DNA of 64,000 nt from Candidatus Hydrothermales bacterium (GTDB lineage: Bacteria > Hydrothermota > Hydrothermia > Hydrothermales > JAJRUZ01), in NCBI GenBank assembly GCA_039630235.1, contig JBCNVI010000003.1:62001-126000 (forward strand), read 5' to 3'. The translations under genes and the position numbers were made by a program. Position 1 is the first letter of the stretch. Each line of letters begins with the position of its first letter. The notes under the pieces were generated by a model. It saw only the letters and a list, made by a program, of their open reading frames with translations, searched no databases and was not told where the DNA came from. This document shows, piece after piece, positions 8,238 to 17,588 of this stretch.

Positions 8238-9111
8238 GGAGGATTTCCTCTAAATATAAAATTTCTCTTTCAAGCAAGATTCCAAATTTTTCGTAAACTT
8301 TTTCTTGGATTATTTTTATAATCTCCCTTATATCCTTAGCTTTTGCATTTCCTACATTTATAATAAAGTTTGCATGTTTTCTCGAGACTTCTGCTCCACC
8401 AACTCTGAATCCCTTAAGTCCTGCAAGTTCAATAAGTTTACCTGCAGGATTATCCTTTGAGGGATTCTTGAATACACACCCAGCTGAAGGGTACTCAAGA
8501 GGCTGTGTTAGCTTCTTTTTACTTAAAATAGAGAAAATTTCCTCTTCTATTTTTTCTCTGCTTTTTCTCTCAAGTTTAAAATAAGCGCTTATTATTAAAC
8601 CCCCTTTGTAGCCCTTTCTATATGAAAATTCAATCTCATTCTTCTTTATTCTTCTAAATCCATTTTTTTCATATACAAAAATTTCATCTAAATAGTCCGA
8701 TATACTTTTTCCCATGCTCCCTAAGTTCATACAAATTGCTCCTCCCACTGTTGCGGGTATCCCCGCTGTGAATTCAAGCCCTCCCATCTCTACTTTCTTT
8801 AATTTAGGAATTATTTTTGAAAATTTTACACCTGCATCAACTATCACGCCGTCATCAGTTAAAGTGATTTCCTTTAAATTTTCTGTCGAAATTATTAGAG
8901 CCTCAAAAAACCCATCTGGAAAGAGTATGTTTGAACCTCCCCCTAAAAATGCATAGGGTATACCTCTTTTTTGTGCAAAATTTATTACATACAAGATCTC
9001 CTCTATATTAGATGGTTCAGCATATAATGAGCAAACTGAATGAATTTTTAGTGTATTTTTATTTTTTAAATTTACCTTTCTTTTCAAAATTTTATTAGCC
9101 AAGGATATCAT
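8227..9111 (-). CDS. murB: UDP-N-acetylenolpyruvoylglucosamine reductase MurB
   Basis: This 294-residue FAD enzyme reduces UDP-GlcNAc-enolpyruvate to UDP-MurNAc with NADPH. The FAD-binding segment YAFLGGGSNILFPDG is at about residues 53-67 and GGAICMNLGSMGKS at about 124-137. The substrate-binding FSYRKGY follows near 165, PSAGCVFKNPS near 207-217, and the C-terminal glutamate in GILLEREILYL. Length fits short MurB proteins. It overlaps murC upstream and the ftsQ-like gene downstream, inside the dcw operon. Confidence 0.95.
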   Translation of the reverse strand: MISLANKILKRKVNLKNKNTLKIHSVCSLYAEPSNIEEILYVINFAQKRGIPYAFLGGGSNILFPDGFFEALIISTENLKEITLTDDGVIVDAGVKFSKIIPKLKKVEMGGLEFTAGIPATVGGAICMNLGSMGKSISDYLDEIFVYEKNGFRRIKKNEIEFSYRKGYKGGLIISAYFKLERKSREKIEEEIFSILSKKKLTQPLEYPSAGCVFKNPSKDNPAGKLIELAGLKGFRVGGAEVSRKHANFIINVGNAKAKDIREIIKIIQEKVYEKFGILLEREILYLEEILHEG

Positions 9112-10468
9112 TATAAACCTCCTCTACGATTTTATAAACATTTCCTGCTCCAACTGAACATATGAGATCCTTCTCCCTTACGATTTTCATCAATTTTTCT
9201 TTAAGATTTTTCTCTCCATCTATAACCTCTACCCCTTTTTTTCTTAATTCATCAACAATAAGTTTGTGAGAAACCCCTTTTATCCTTTTTTCTCCCGCTG
9301 GATATATAGGTAAAACTACAACAACATCTGCACCTTGTAAACTCTCGGCAATTTCTTTCCAAAGTAACTTTGTTCTTGAGTATCTGTGAGGTTGGAATAT
9401 AACTATTAGCCTTCCATCTTCCCAAAAATTACGAGCTGTTTTCAAAAATTCTCTTATTTCTGTTGGATGATGTGCGTAATCATCAATAAGACCTATTCCC
9501 TTTTTTACTCCTTTAAACTCAAATCTCCTTTTAACCCCCTTAAATTCATAAAGTGTTCTTTTTACAATATAAAAGGGTATTCTTAAAAAGTGGGCAACTG
9601 AGATAGTAGCTAATGCGTTGTATACGTTATGAAGACCCGGTATATTCATTTCAAATTTGCCTATATTTTCTCCCTTAATGCTAACCTCAAACTCACTTCC
9701 CACTTTTTTAAGGTTTATATTATATGCGTAAACGTCATTTGATTTTTTTAAACCGTAACTTATTTTTTTCCTTTCAATTGATTGAGCAAGTTTTCTTAAA
9801 TTTTTATCATCTCCACAATAAATTATCGCTCCATAAAATGGTATCTTTAGCATAAACTCTTTAAAGGCATTTTTTAAAGCTTTCATTGTCTTATAAGTAT
9901 CAAGATGTTCCTTGTCAATGTTTGTTATTACACCTATGCTTGGAAAAAGTTGTAAGAAAGATTTATCTGATTCGTCTGCCTCAGCAACTAAAAATTGACC
10001 CCACCCGAATACCCCTCCTGTGTCTAATCCCCTTACTATTCCACCAACTATAAAAGTAGGTTCAAGTCCTGCATCTTTTAATAGGTTTGATATCATCGTT
10101 GTAGTTGTAGATTTTCCATGGGCTCCAGTAACGCATATAGAGAACTTTATTTTTGTAAGTTCTGAAAGCATTTCAGCGCGTCTTATTACTGGAATTCCCT
10201 TAGATTTTGCCTCTTTAATTTCTATGTTTGAAAGTGGTACCGCAGAAGAATAAACTACAAGATCTGGATTATTTATATTTTCTTTTCTATGTCCATAGAA
10301 AACTTTAATTCCGAGAGATTCGAGTCTCTGTGTAATTTCACTTTTTTTAATGTCACTTCCTGTTATTTCAAAACCGAGAAGTTTTAGTACTTCTGCAAGA
10401 CCTGACATACCAGCTCCGCCTATGCCTACAAAATGAATTCTTCTTATTCCGGTATGGATGAAAAGCAT
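9095..10468 (-). CDS. murC: UDP-N-acetylmuramate--L-alanine ligase MurC
   Basis: This Mur ligase adds L-Ala to UDP-MurNAc. RIHFVGIGGAGMSG lies close to the N-terminus (Rossmann motif), ATP-binding VTGAHGKSTTT at about residue 110, EADESDKSFL in the middle domain, and DDYAHHPTEI in the C-terminal domain. I place the start at ATG 10466-10468 rather than the longer open frame from 10501. AGGAG sits eight bases upstream of the inner ATG, and the resulting N-terminus MLFIHTGIRRIHFVG is the usual MurC start. It overlaps murG by 25 bases. Confidence 0.95.
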   Translation of the reverse strand: MLFIHTGIRRIHFVGIGGAGMSGLAEVLKLLGFEITGSDIKKSEITQRLESLGIKVFYGHRKENINNPDLVVYSSAVPLSNIEIKEAKSKGIPVIRRAEMLSELTKIKFSICVTGAHGKSTTTTMISNLLKDAGLEPTFIVGGIVRGLDTGGVFGWGQFLVAEADESDKSFLQLFPSIGVITNIDKEHLDTYKTMKALKNAFKEFMLKIPFYGAIIYCGDDKNLRKLAQSIERKKISYGLKKSNDVYAYNINLKKVGSEFEVSIKGENIGKFEMNIPGLHNVYNALATISVAHFLRIPFYIVKRTLYEFKGVKRRFEFKGVKKGIGLIDDYAHHPTEIREFLKTARNFWEDGRLIVIFQPHRYSRTKLLWKEIAESLQGADVVVVLPIYPAGEKRIKGVSHKLIVDELRKKGVEVIDGEKNLKEKLMKIVREKDLICSVGAGNVYKIVEEVYNDILG

Positions 10469-11475
10469 ATCTTTAGCTCCTTTTTTAAAACTTCTTTCCA
10501 ATTTGGTAATTCTTTAAATTCATCTTTCTTTTTCAAAAGATCCTCTATTTCGTTTTTTAAAGTGTTAGGATCGATCTTTTCTTCTTCTATTACTTTAAGG
10601 GTTCCGTAATTTTTTGCAAAAAGGGCGTTGTAGTATTGATGGTTGTCTTTTGCATAGGGGTAGGGAATAAAAATGGCTTTTTTCTTTAATTTTAATATCT
10701 CAAAGACTGCACCGGATCCTGCTCTTGATACTACTATGTCAGAAGCTGAGTAAAAAATCTCTATATCATCTCTAAAAGGAAAGAGGAAGAAATTTTCGCC
10801 TTTTAGCTTTTCCCTATATTCGTCAAAGAGCTTACCAGCCATAACTAAAACAGTACCATCTTTTAATTTTGAATATAGGTAAGAAAGTTCTATAAGTTTT
10901 TTTGCACCTTGACTTCCACCTAAAAATAAAACAGTCTCTTTGTTTTCGGGAATCCTTAGAATTTTTCGAGCCTCTTCTTTTGGAATTTCTTTTAACTCTC
11001 TTATCGGATTTCCAAGGAATATACATTTCTTTTTTAGGAATTTTTCGGTTTCTCTGAAACTGATGAAAATTCTATGGGCGAACTTACTGAAAAATCTTGT
11101 TATAAGCCCTGGAATTGAATTCTGTTCAAATACAAAGATTTTTTTTCCTGTTATAAGAGAAGGTACAAAAAAGGGAGAAGAAGCATAACTCCCAAATACG
11201 AATATAAAATTGGGTCTTAGTTTTAAGATTAAATAAAAGGCAAAAACTGTACTCTTTAGAATTTTATATAGGTTATAAAGAAAATGAGTTATGTTTTTTA
11301 ACTCTAAGGGAGCAGAATCAAACTTATAGTCGTAAGCTATTTTCTTATTAAAATGAGCTTTTGGTGAGATAATTAAATAAGTTTTTATTTTCATATTTTC
11401 AAGAAAATCTCTTACCTCTATAGCAGGAAAGATGTGACCGCCTGTTCCACCTGTAACTATGAAAACCTTGACCAT
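10444..11475 (-). CDS. murG: UDP-GlcNAc--lipid I transferase MurG
   Basis: This 343-residue GT-B glycosyltransferase converts lipid I to lipid II at the inner face of the membrane. The N-terminal glycine motif TGGTGGHIFPAIEV is at residues 8-21. LFLGGSQGAKKL (about 184-195) and the donor-site segment VVSRAGSGAVFEIL (about 249-262) mark the C-terminal half. EQNSIPGLITRF is also typical. It overlaps ftsW by 19 bases and murC by 25 bases. Confidence 0.96.
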   Translation of the reverse strand: MVKVFIVTGGTGGHIFPAIEVRDFLENMKIKTYLIISPKAHFNKKIAYDYKFDSAPLELKNITHFLYNLYKILKSTVFAFYLILKLRPNFIFVFGSYASSPFFVPSLITGKKIFVFEQNSIPGLITRFFSKFAHRIFISFRETEKFLKKKCIFLGNPIRELKEIPKEEARKILRIPENKETVLFLGGSQGAKKLIELSYLYSKLKDGTVLVMAGKLFDEYREKLKGENFFLFPFRDDIEIFYSASDIVVSRAGSGAVFEILKLKKKAIFIPYPYAKDNHQYYNALFAKNYGTLKVIEEEKIDPNTLKNEIEDLLKKKDEFKELPNWKEVLKKELKICFSSIPE

Positions 11476-12551
11476 AGCACGAAATTCTCCTCTTTGCTGT
11501 GACCTACCTCACTTTTGATGATGTTAAGGGAGACTCCTAGAAGAAAAGAATAGGTTATTCCAGAAGAACCACCGTAAGATAAAAGAGGAAGAGGAACTCC
11601 TGTAACCGGTAATAAGCCTAGATTTACTGATATATGAACAAAAACGTTAAAGAATATAAAAAGCCCTGTTCCAAACAGAAAATTTCTATAAAATTCATCA
11701 CTTATTAAAATTGCACTATCAAAAAGAGTCTTAATTATCAAAGAATATATTAGAATTAAAATAAAGACGCCAAGGAGGCCTGTTTCTTCGGCTATATGAG
11801 AGAATAAGAAGTCCTTTGATACTTCAGGTAAAAACTTATACTTAATCTTTCCCTTACCTATTCCTACCCCTAAGATACCCCCTCTTGAAATAGCTATCTT
11901 TGCCTGTTTTACCTGATAAACAGTCTCCCCACTCATGTGTTTCTCTATTCGACTTATTACATATCCTCTTTTAAGGCTAAGTAAAGCTATGATAATTAAA
12001 AGGGAGATAGAAAGTGGCAAAAGAAGGTGATTCAGTTTGACACCGTTTATAAAAAGTAGGGAAAAAGTTACAAAAATTATTGAAATTATCATAGAAAAGT
12101 GGGGAATATTGTATAGTAAAAAAATTGAGAGGAGTATGTAGAAAATTGTTCCTATAAACTTTAATAGGTTATACGGTTCACTTAAAAAGTGAGACATCTG
12201 AAGTAGAAAGCCAATTTTAAAAATTTCAGAGGGCTGGAGCGTAAAGTCTCCAATGGTTAACCACCTGTGAGTATTTTTTATTGAGATATCTAATATTATA
12301 GGCACTGAAAGTAAAATCAAAAGGGTCCAGGCTATGAAAAATCTAAATTTTTTAAAGATAGCTATGGGGAATATAAGACCAATTAGAAAGAAAATTACAT
12401 TCAAGATATTTCTTGATATAATTTTCATAAGATCTTCGAAGAAAATTTCTTCTCCTACAAATATCCAAGAATAAAAACTAGATGAAAATAAGAAGATAAA
12501 TGAAAGAAGCGAGAGTGTAAGGACAAAAAATATTAAATTTCTCTCACCCAT
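11457..12551 (-). CDS. ftsW: Lipid II polymerase FtsW (SEDS family)
   Basis: This is a 364-residue multi-pass membrane protein with about ten hydrophobic segments. SEDS signatures are visible: HRWLTIGDFTLQPSEIFKIG (residues about 93-112), IAISRGGILGVGIGKG (about 220-235) and PLPLLSYGGSSGITYSFLLG near the C-terminus. The segment FLPEVSKDFLFSHIAEETG carries the conserved acidic residue of the SEDS active site region. It polymerises septal glycan together with the FtsI transpeptidase encoded upstream. It overlaps murD by 19 bases. Confidence 0.95.
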   Translation of the reverse strand: MGERNLIFFVLTLSLLSFIFLFSSSFYSWIFVGEEIFFEDLMKIISRNILNVIFFLIGLIFPIAIFKKFRFFIAWTLLILLSVPIILDISIKNTHRWLTIGDFTLQPSEIFKIGFLLQMSHFLSEPYNLLKFIGTIFYILLSIFLLYNIPHFSMIISIIFVTFSLLFINGVKLNHLLLPLSISLLIIIALLSLKRGYVISRIEKHMSGETVYQVKQAKIAISRGGILGVGIGKGKIKYKFLPEVSKDFLFSHIAEETGLLGVFILILIYSLIIKTLFDSAILISDEFYRNFLFGTGLFIFFNVFVHISVNLGLLPVTGVPLPLLSYGGSSGITYSFLLGVSLNIIKSEVGHSKEENFVLWSRFS

Positions 12552-13789
12552 TTTTTGAAATCCTCGCCTCTTTGTGCATAGTTTTTGTATTGATCAAAAC
12601 TTGATAAACCTGGAGAGAAAAGAATAATATCACCTCTTTCTGCCACTTCTTTCGCCTTTATTACAGCTTCTCTTACAGTGTTTACCTTAAACATCTCTTT
12701 GATACCACCTAAGTCACTCTCAAGAAAATCCTTAGCCTCACCGTACAGGATTATCTTTTTTACTTTATTCTTAACTTCTTCTTTAATTATTCTGAAACTT
12801 ATATTTTTATTCTTACCGCCCAGTATAAGTATTATGTTTTTACTATTGAATGATTTTAAAGCGTATAAAACTGAGTGAGGATTTGTTGATTTTGAATCGT
12901 TTATCCAAAGAATATCATCTTCTTTTTTTACAGGCTCAAGGCGGTGAGGTAAAGGTTCAAGCTTACTTAACGCATTAATTATATTTTCCTTATCAACACC
13001 TAACAGAAAACTAACTAAAATCGCAAAGGCAATGTTGTACCTATTTCCCTCCCCAATAAACTTTTCAAATCGATCCTCTATTTTCTCCTCTATGTTATCT
13101 AAACTTATCACAAATTTGTCCTTTGAGTAATAAACGCCTCTTACTTTTTCATAAAGAGAGACGCGCAGTGTTTTAACGCTGGTTGCTTTTATATCTTTTA
13201 AATTTTCATCATCCTGATTTATTATTAAAATACCGTTTCCATCCATATTTTTGAATATCTTTAATTTAGCTTCTTTGTATTCTTCGAAAGAACTATGAGA
13301 GTCAAGGTGATCTTCGGAAATGTTTAAAATACAGGCTATGTTAGGTTTAAACCTTTTAATAAATTGAAGTTGAAAGCTTGATACCTCCATTACAAAAATT
13401 CCTTCTCTTAAATAAAGATCTGTTATTGGCTTTCCTACGTTACCACAGAGATAAACTTTTTTATCTTTGAAGAATTCCTTTAATATGCTATATACAAGAT
13501 AGGATGTTGTTGTTTTCCCATTAGTTCCAGTTATAGCAACAATTTCTCCTCTTATTAATTTATAACCAAATTCAAGCTCAGGAATAATAGTTTTTTCATC
13601 TTCAATTAGATTTTTTAATTTTACGCTATTTAAAGGAATACCCGGAGAAAGAACTATTTTATCAAAAAGTGGTATAAGGTGTTCATTCTCTAACTTTTTG
13701 TCTATAATAAATGGTTTATAGCCCTCTTTTGTCATGAAGGAATATACGGATTTTCCCGATGAACCGAAACCCCATATGGCTACTTTCAT
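12533..13789 (-). CDS. murD: UDP-N-acetylmuramoylalanine--D-glutamate ligase MurD
   Basis: This 418-residue Mur ligase adds D-Glu. The N-terminal [18 protein letters not shown] is a nucleotide-binding fold, the ATP loop is AITGTNGKTTTSYLV at about residues 90-104, and NISEDHLDSHSSF marks the central domain. The C-terminal domain has WINDSKSTNPHSVLYAL and LILGGKNKN, then LFSPGLSSFDQYKNYAQRG near the end; both are hallmark MurD motifs. It overlaps mraY by four bases and ftsW by 19. Confidence 0.96.
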   Translation of the reverse strand: MKVAIWGFGSSGKSVYSFMTKEGYKPFIIDKKLENEHLIPLFDKIVLSPGIPLNSVKLKNLIEDEKTIIPELEFGYKLIRGEIVAITGTNGKTTTSYLVYSILKEFFKDKKVYLCGNVGKPITDLYLREGIFVMEVSSFQLQFIKRFKPNIACILNISEDHLDSHSSFEEYKEAKLKIFKNMDGNGILIINQDDENLKDIKATSVKTLRVSLYEKVRGVYYSKDKFVISLDNIEEKIEDRFEKFIGEGNRYNIAFAILVSFLLGVDKENIINALSKLEPLPHRLEPVKKEDDILWINDSKSTNPHSVLYALKSFNSKNIILILGGKNKNISFRIIKEEVKNKVKKIILYGEAKDFLESDLGGIKEMFKVNTVREAVIKAKEVAERGDIILFSPGLSSFDQYKNYAQRGEDFKKWVREI

Positions 13790-14862
13790 CTTATTTTAAG
13801 AGTGCTTACTGCAATTAAAGAGAAAACAAGAGAAAGTATCCAAAATCTTACAACAATTTTAGATTCAGGTAAACCTTTTTTCTCAAAATGATGATGAATT
13901 GGTGCAATTAGAAAAACTCTTTTGCCGAACCTTCTATAAGATACAACTTGTATTATTACACTCATTGCTTCAATTACTAAAACAAAACCTGCTATGGGAA
14001 GTAAAAGCTCTTGCTTAGTGAGTGCTGCCATAGATGCAACTCCTGCCCCTAAGGCATGGGATCCTGTATCACCCATAAATATTTCAGCAGGATGTGAATT
14101 AAACCATAGAAAGCCTACTACTGAACCCAAGAGGGCAGACCCAAATACAGTTAATTCCCAGGATTTTGGAATGAAAAGTATGTTAAGGTAATCTGCGATT
14201 TTAGCATGTCCACCGGTGTAAGCAAGAACTGTATAAGCAAAAATTATTGGAGCCAATACTCCTACTGCAAGTCCATCAAGTCCATCTGTTAAATTTACTG
14301 AATTTATTGTGCCAAGATACATATAAAAAAGAAAGAAAGGATAGAAAAGTCCAAGAGGTATCAAGATATTTTTGAAAAATAGCATTTGTGTTTTAAATCT
14401 TATGTCAGGACTAAAAAGGAAAAAGTAAAATGAAAGAGTAAGTAGTGTTAAGATGACCTGTAGAATAAACTTAGGCACCTGTCTAAGACCTTTTTTCTTT
14501 TTTCTTTTTGTTAGGTCATCGAGAAATCCAATTAAAGAAAAGCCCACAAAGGGGAAAATAGTTGCATATAAAAATATATTTCTTAAATCTCCCCAGATTA
14601 AAAGAGATAAAATTACAGATATAACAATGATTATTCCACCTGCTGTGGGAGTACCTTCTTTTTTTCTATGCTCTGTAGGAACATCTTCTCTAATATTTTC
14701 TCTAAGGTTATATTTGTAACAGAGCTTTATATAATAGGGCGTTAAAATTAAAGTTAAAAGAAAAGATGTAACTGCGGCATAAGCTGCTCTGAATGTAACG
14801 TAACCTAAAAGATTAAAGGGGGAAAAGTAAACTTTTAAGGGATAAATGAATTCAAGTATCAT
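13786..14862 (-). CDS. mraY: Phospho-MurNAc-pentapeptide transferase MraY
   Basis: This 358-residue polytopic enzyme makes lipid I from UDP-MurNAc-pentapeptide and undecaprenyl phosphate. Conserved aspartate motifs are [14 protein letters not shown] near residue 112, [15 protein letters not shown] near 188 and [15 protein letters not shown] near 262. The His motif [17 protein letters not shown] is at about 319-335. Roughly ten transmembrane segments are apparent. A GGAGG ribosome-binding site lies just before the ATG. It overlaps murF by 11 bases. Confidence 0.97.
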   Translation of the reverse strand: MILEFIYPLKVYFSPFNLLGYVTFRAAYAAVTSFLLTLILTPYYIKLCYKYNLRENIREDVPTEHRKKEGTPTAGGIIIVISVILSLLIWGDLRNIFLYATIFPFVGFSLIGFLDDLTKRKKKKGLRQVPKFILQVILTLLTLSFYFFLFSPDIRFKTQMLFFKNILIPLGLFYPFFLFYMYLGTINSVNLTDGLDGLAVGVLAPIIFAYTVLAYTGGHAKIADYLNILFIPKSWELTVFGSALLGSVVGFLWFNSHPAEIFMGDTGSHALGAGVASMAALTKQELLLPIAGFVLVIEAMSVIIQVVSYRRFGKRVFLIAPIHHHFEKKGLPESKIVVRFWILSLVFSLIAVSTLKIR

Positions 14863-16138
14863 TTCTTAATCCCTCCAGAATTTTTTCCATTTCCATTTTT
14901 CTTGATCCTTTTATAATAACAAGTGAGTCTCTCTGAGTTACCTCAACCAGCTTTTCTCTCATTTTTTCTCTGTTATCAAAGTGGATGGAGTAGAGTCCTA
15001 CCTTTTGTGCTTCCTCAAAAGTAAATCTTGAGTTTTCTCCGATTGTGAAGACAGCGTTATAATTTTTGGATTTAAGTAAACGGGCAATTTCTCTATGATA
15101 AGCTTCTGAGTATTCCCCAAGCTCTAACATATCACCCATGAATAGGTATTTTTCTTTTTTCTTAAAGAACGTACCTGTTTTTATGGTATCTTCCATAGAA
15201 AGAGGATTTGCATTATAAGAGTCAAGAATAATTAAGGCATTCTTGTATTTAATAATTTCCATTCTTAAATCTGGAAATTTGAAATCTGAGAAAATATCTT
15301 TATAGGTTTCGAGTTTTAGTATAGTAGCAGTTTTAAAGGCAGCAATAGCGTTTTCCATCATGCCAAAACTTGGAACACTTAGAGATATTTCAAATTCTCC
15401 ACTATATATAAATTTCTCATTATCCCATATTGCGTTTTTACTATCGAGTTCAAAGTAAACTATCCTTGCCTTTGTTTTAAGTTTTTCTAAAAAAGGTATA
15501 TTTTTGTTAATAACAAGATATCCAGTAGATGGAATATCCTTAGCGATTTTAAATTTTTCTTCTGCAACCTTTGCTATGCTTTTAAGACCTTCAAGATGTC
15601 CGGGTCCTACTTTTGTTATTATAGCAATGTCTGGTTTAATAATACCAGAAAGCACCTCCATCTCTCCTTCCCTGTTTATTCCTGCCTCAGCAACTATATA
15701 CTCTGAATCTGGGGGTGCATTAAGGAAGGTTAGAGAAACTCCAATAAAATTATTATAGCTTTTTGGTGAAGGATAATTTTTTCTATTATTTTTGTTCATT
15801 ATGTGAGAGAGCATGAATTTAAGTGTAGTTTTTCCCACTGTTCCTGTTATTCCTATTACTTTTCCCTTAAATTCTTCTCTTTTTCTCTTTGCAAGTTCCA
15901 TTAAAAATTTCAGTGTGTCTTTAACAAATATTACTCTGTCTTTAAGGTCAACTTTATCTTTAAATTCTTCAGGTAATATACAGAGTTTAGCTCCTCTTTC
16001 TAGTGCGGATTTATAAAAATAGGCACCATGAGTTTTTTCTCCCTCAAGAGCAATGAAGATGTCATCTTTTTCAACTTCTTGAGAGTTTATCTTTACGGCT
16101 TTAAGATCTTTTAAAATTTCATCTATCAGTTCTTTCAT
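14852..16138 (-). CDS. murF: UDP-MurNAc-tripeptide--D-Ala-D-Ala ligase MurF
   Basis: This 428-residue Mur ligase adds D-Ala-D-Ala to the tripeptide precursor. It has an N-terminal domain with DIFIALEGEKTHGAYF, the ATP loop GITGTVGKTTLKFML at about residues 99-113, and NNFIGVSLTFLNAP. The C-terminal domain starts near LDSYNANPLSMEDTIK (about 308-323) with FMGDMLELGEYSE following. The glycine-rich loop reads TGTVGKTT where most Mur ligases have TGTNGKTT, which is common in MurF. It overlaps murE by 20 bases. No ddl gene for the D-Ala-D-Ala substrate is in the cluster. Confidence 0.95.
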   Translation of the reverse strand: MKELIDEILKDLKAVKINSQEVEKDDIFIALEGEKTHGAYFYKSALERGAKLCILPEEFKDKVDLKDRVIFVKDTLKFLMELAKRKREEFKGKVIGITGTVGKTTLKFMLSHIMNKNNRKNYPSPKSYNNFIGVSLTFLNAPPDSEYIVAEAGINREGEMEVLSGIIKPDIAIITKVGPGHLEGLKSIAKVAEEKFKIAKDIPSTGYLVINKNIPFLEKLKTKARIVYFELDSKNAIWDNEKFIYSGEFEISLSVPSFGMMENAIAAFKTATILKLETYKDIFSDFKFPDLRMEIIKYKNALIILDSYNANPLSMEDTIKTGTFFKKKEKYLFMGDMLELGEYSEAYHREIARLLKSKNYNAVFTIGENSRFTFEEAQKVGLYSIHFDNREKMREKLVEVTQRDSLVIIKGSRKMEMEKILEGLRNDT

Positions 16139-17588
16139 TTTTTTCCTTTAAGATTTCAAGTACTACATCTTTATCTTTGAAGGGAATTTTTTCGCCCTTT
16201 ACTTCCATGTACTCTTCATGTCCCTTTCCTGCAACAAGGAGCAGATCCCCTTCTTCAGCTATTTCAATTCCCTTTTCTATTGCCTTTTTTCTATCACTTA
16301 TGACTATAACTTTGTTTAATTCACCCTCTGGTATTCCTGACTTTATGTCTTCTATTATTTTAATTGGATCCTCAAACCTTGGGTTGTCAGTTGTTATAAT
16401 TACAATATCAGAAAATTCTGCTGCTATTCGTCCCATTAGTGGTCTTTTTTCCTTGTCCCTATTGCCCCCAGCTCCGAAGATAGTTATGATTCTTCTTGGC
16501 TGTAAACTCCTTAGAGTTTCAAGAACAGCTCCAATAGCATCTGGTGTATGGGCATAGTCTATAAATATGTCAAATCCTCTCTTAGTTTTTATCTTTTCCA
16601 GTCTTCCTTCCACTCCCTCGAATTCACCCATATATTTTGTAAAGCTTTCTTCATCAAATCCAAGTTCTTTTAAAATAGCAAACACAGAACATATGTTGTA
16701 AGCGTTAAATTTGCCTATTAGTTTTGTCTCAAATTCTACTTTTTTATTATCGTATTCTATTTTTAGTCCCATACCGTTTGTTGATAAGTATCTTATGAAA
16801 ACCCTATAGTCAAGGTTTTCAAGGTACATGCCGTAACTTTTTTTATTTTTACGTTCAATTTCTTCGAAAACCCTTTTTCCATATATGTTTTCGATGTTTA
16901 TTATTGAGGGTGCTTCTTCTTTTAAAAGATTAAAGGCTTTCTTTTTAGCGTTATAATAATTTTCCATAGTCTTGTGAAAGTCAAGGTGATCTTGAGTAAT
17001 GCCAGTGTAAATAAGCCCGTCAATTTCTATGTTATATATCCTTTTTTGTTCTAAACCATGGGAAGTAATTTCCATAAAGAGGTACTCTATTTTTTCTTTA
17101 TTCATTTCGTGAAAAATTTTATATAGGTGTGTAGAAGGTGGAGTTGTGTATCCCTGGTATATAATCCTTTCTCCTACTCTTGAATTTAAAGTACCTATTA
17201 CTCCATTTTTAATTCCCATTTTGCTAAAAACAAAGGATAATAAATTTGTTGTTGTTGTTTTACCGTTTGTTCCGGTTACACCTATAATTTTGAATTCTGG
17301 TTTTCCGTAAAATCTTTTCAGTATTTCGTGCATTACTTCAAGGGGTTTTTCTGTGATAAACTGAGTTATGTTAAGGTTTTCGAATTTCTCATCTGTTACT
17401 ATACAAATGGCTCCGTTTTTAATTGCTTCATCAATATGGTTTTTACCGTGTGTTTTAAGTCCAGGAAGAGCTACAAATATATAATTTTTCTTCACTTCCT
17501 TAGAGTTTTCAGCAATTCCCTCAACTTCTATCTCTTTATAGTTCAAAAATTCACCATTTAAGGATTTAAATAGCTCCCCCAATTTCAT
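16119..17588 (-). CDS. murE: UDP-MurNAc-L-Ala-D-Glu--diaminopimelate ligase MurE
   Basis: This 489-residue Mur ligase adds the third peptide residue. The ATP loop is GVTGTNGKTTTTNLL at about residues 103-117, with ITSHGLEQKR and ITQDHLDFHKTM after it. The C-terminal domain includes IDYAHTPDAIGAVL, TIFGAGGNRDKEKRPLMG and TTDNPRFEDP. The DNPR motif in this position is associated with meso-diaminopimelate-specific MurE, in contrast to lysine enzymes, so mDAP-type peptidoglycan is inferred. It overlaps ftsI by 23 bases and murF by 20. Confidence 0.95.
   Translation of the reverse strand: MKLGELFKSLNGEFLNYKEIEVEGIAENSKEVKKNYIFVALPGLKTHGKNHIDEAIKNGAICIVTDEKFENLNITQFITEKPLEVMHEILKRFYGKPEFKIIGVTGTNGKTTTTNLLSFVFSKMGIKNGVIGTLNSRVGERIIYQGYTTPPSTHLYKIFHEMNKEKIEYLFMEITSHGLEQKRIYNIEIDGLIYTGITQDHLDFHKTMENYYNAKKKAFNLLKEEAPSIINIENIYGKRVFEEIERKNKKSYGMYLENLDYRVFIRYLSTNGMGLKIEYDNKKVEFETKLIGKFNAYNICSVFAILKELGFDEESFTKYMGEFEGVEGRLEKIKTKRGFDIFIDYAHTPDAIGAVLETLRSLQPRRIITIFGAGGNRDKEKRPLMGRIAAEFSDIVIITTDNPRFEDPIKIIEDIKSGIPEGELNKVIVISDRKKAIEKGIEIAEEGDLLLVAGKGHEEYMEVKGEKIPFKDKDVVLEILKEKNERTDR

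Noticed and set aside
10469-10501. The longer murC start at 10501
   Set aside because: An AGGAG is placed eight bases before the inner ATG 10468, and the shorter protein has the standard MurC N-terminus.
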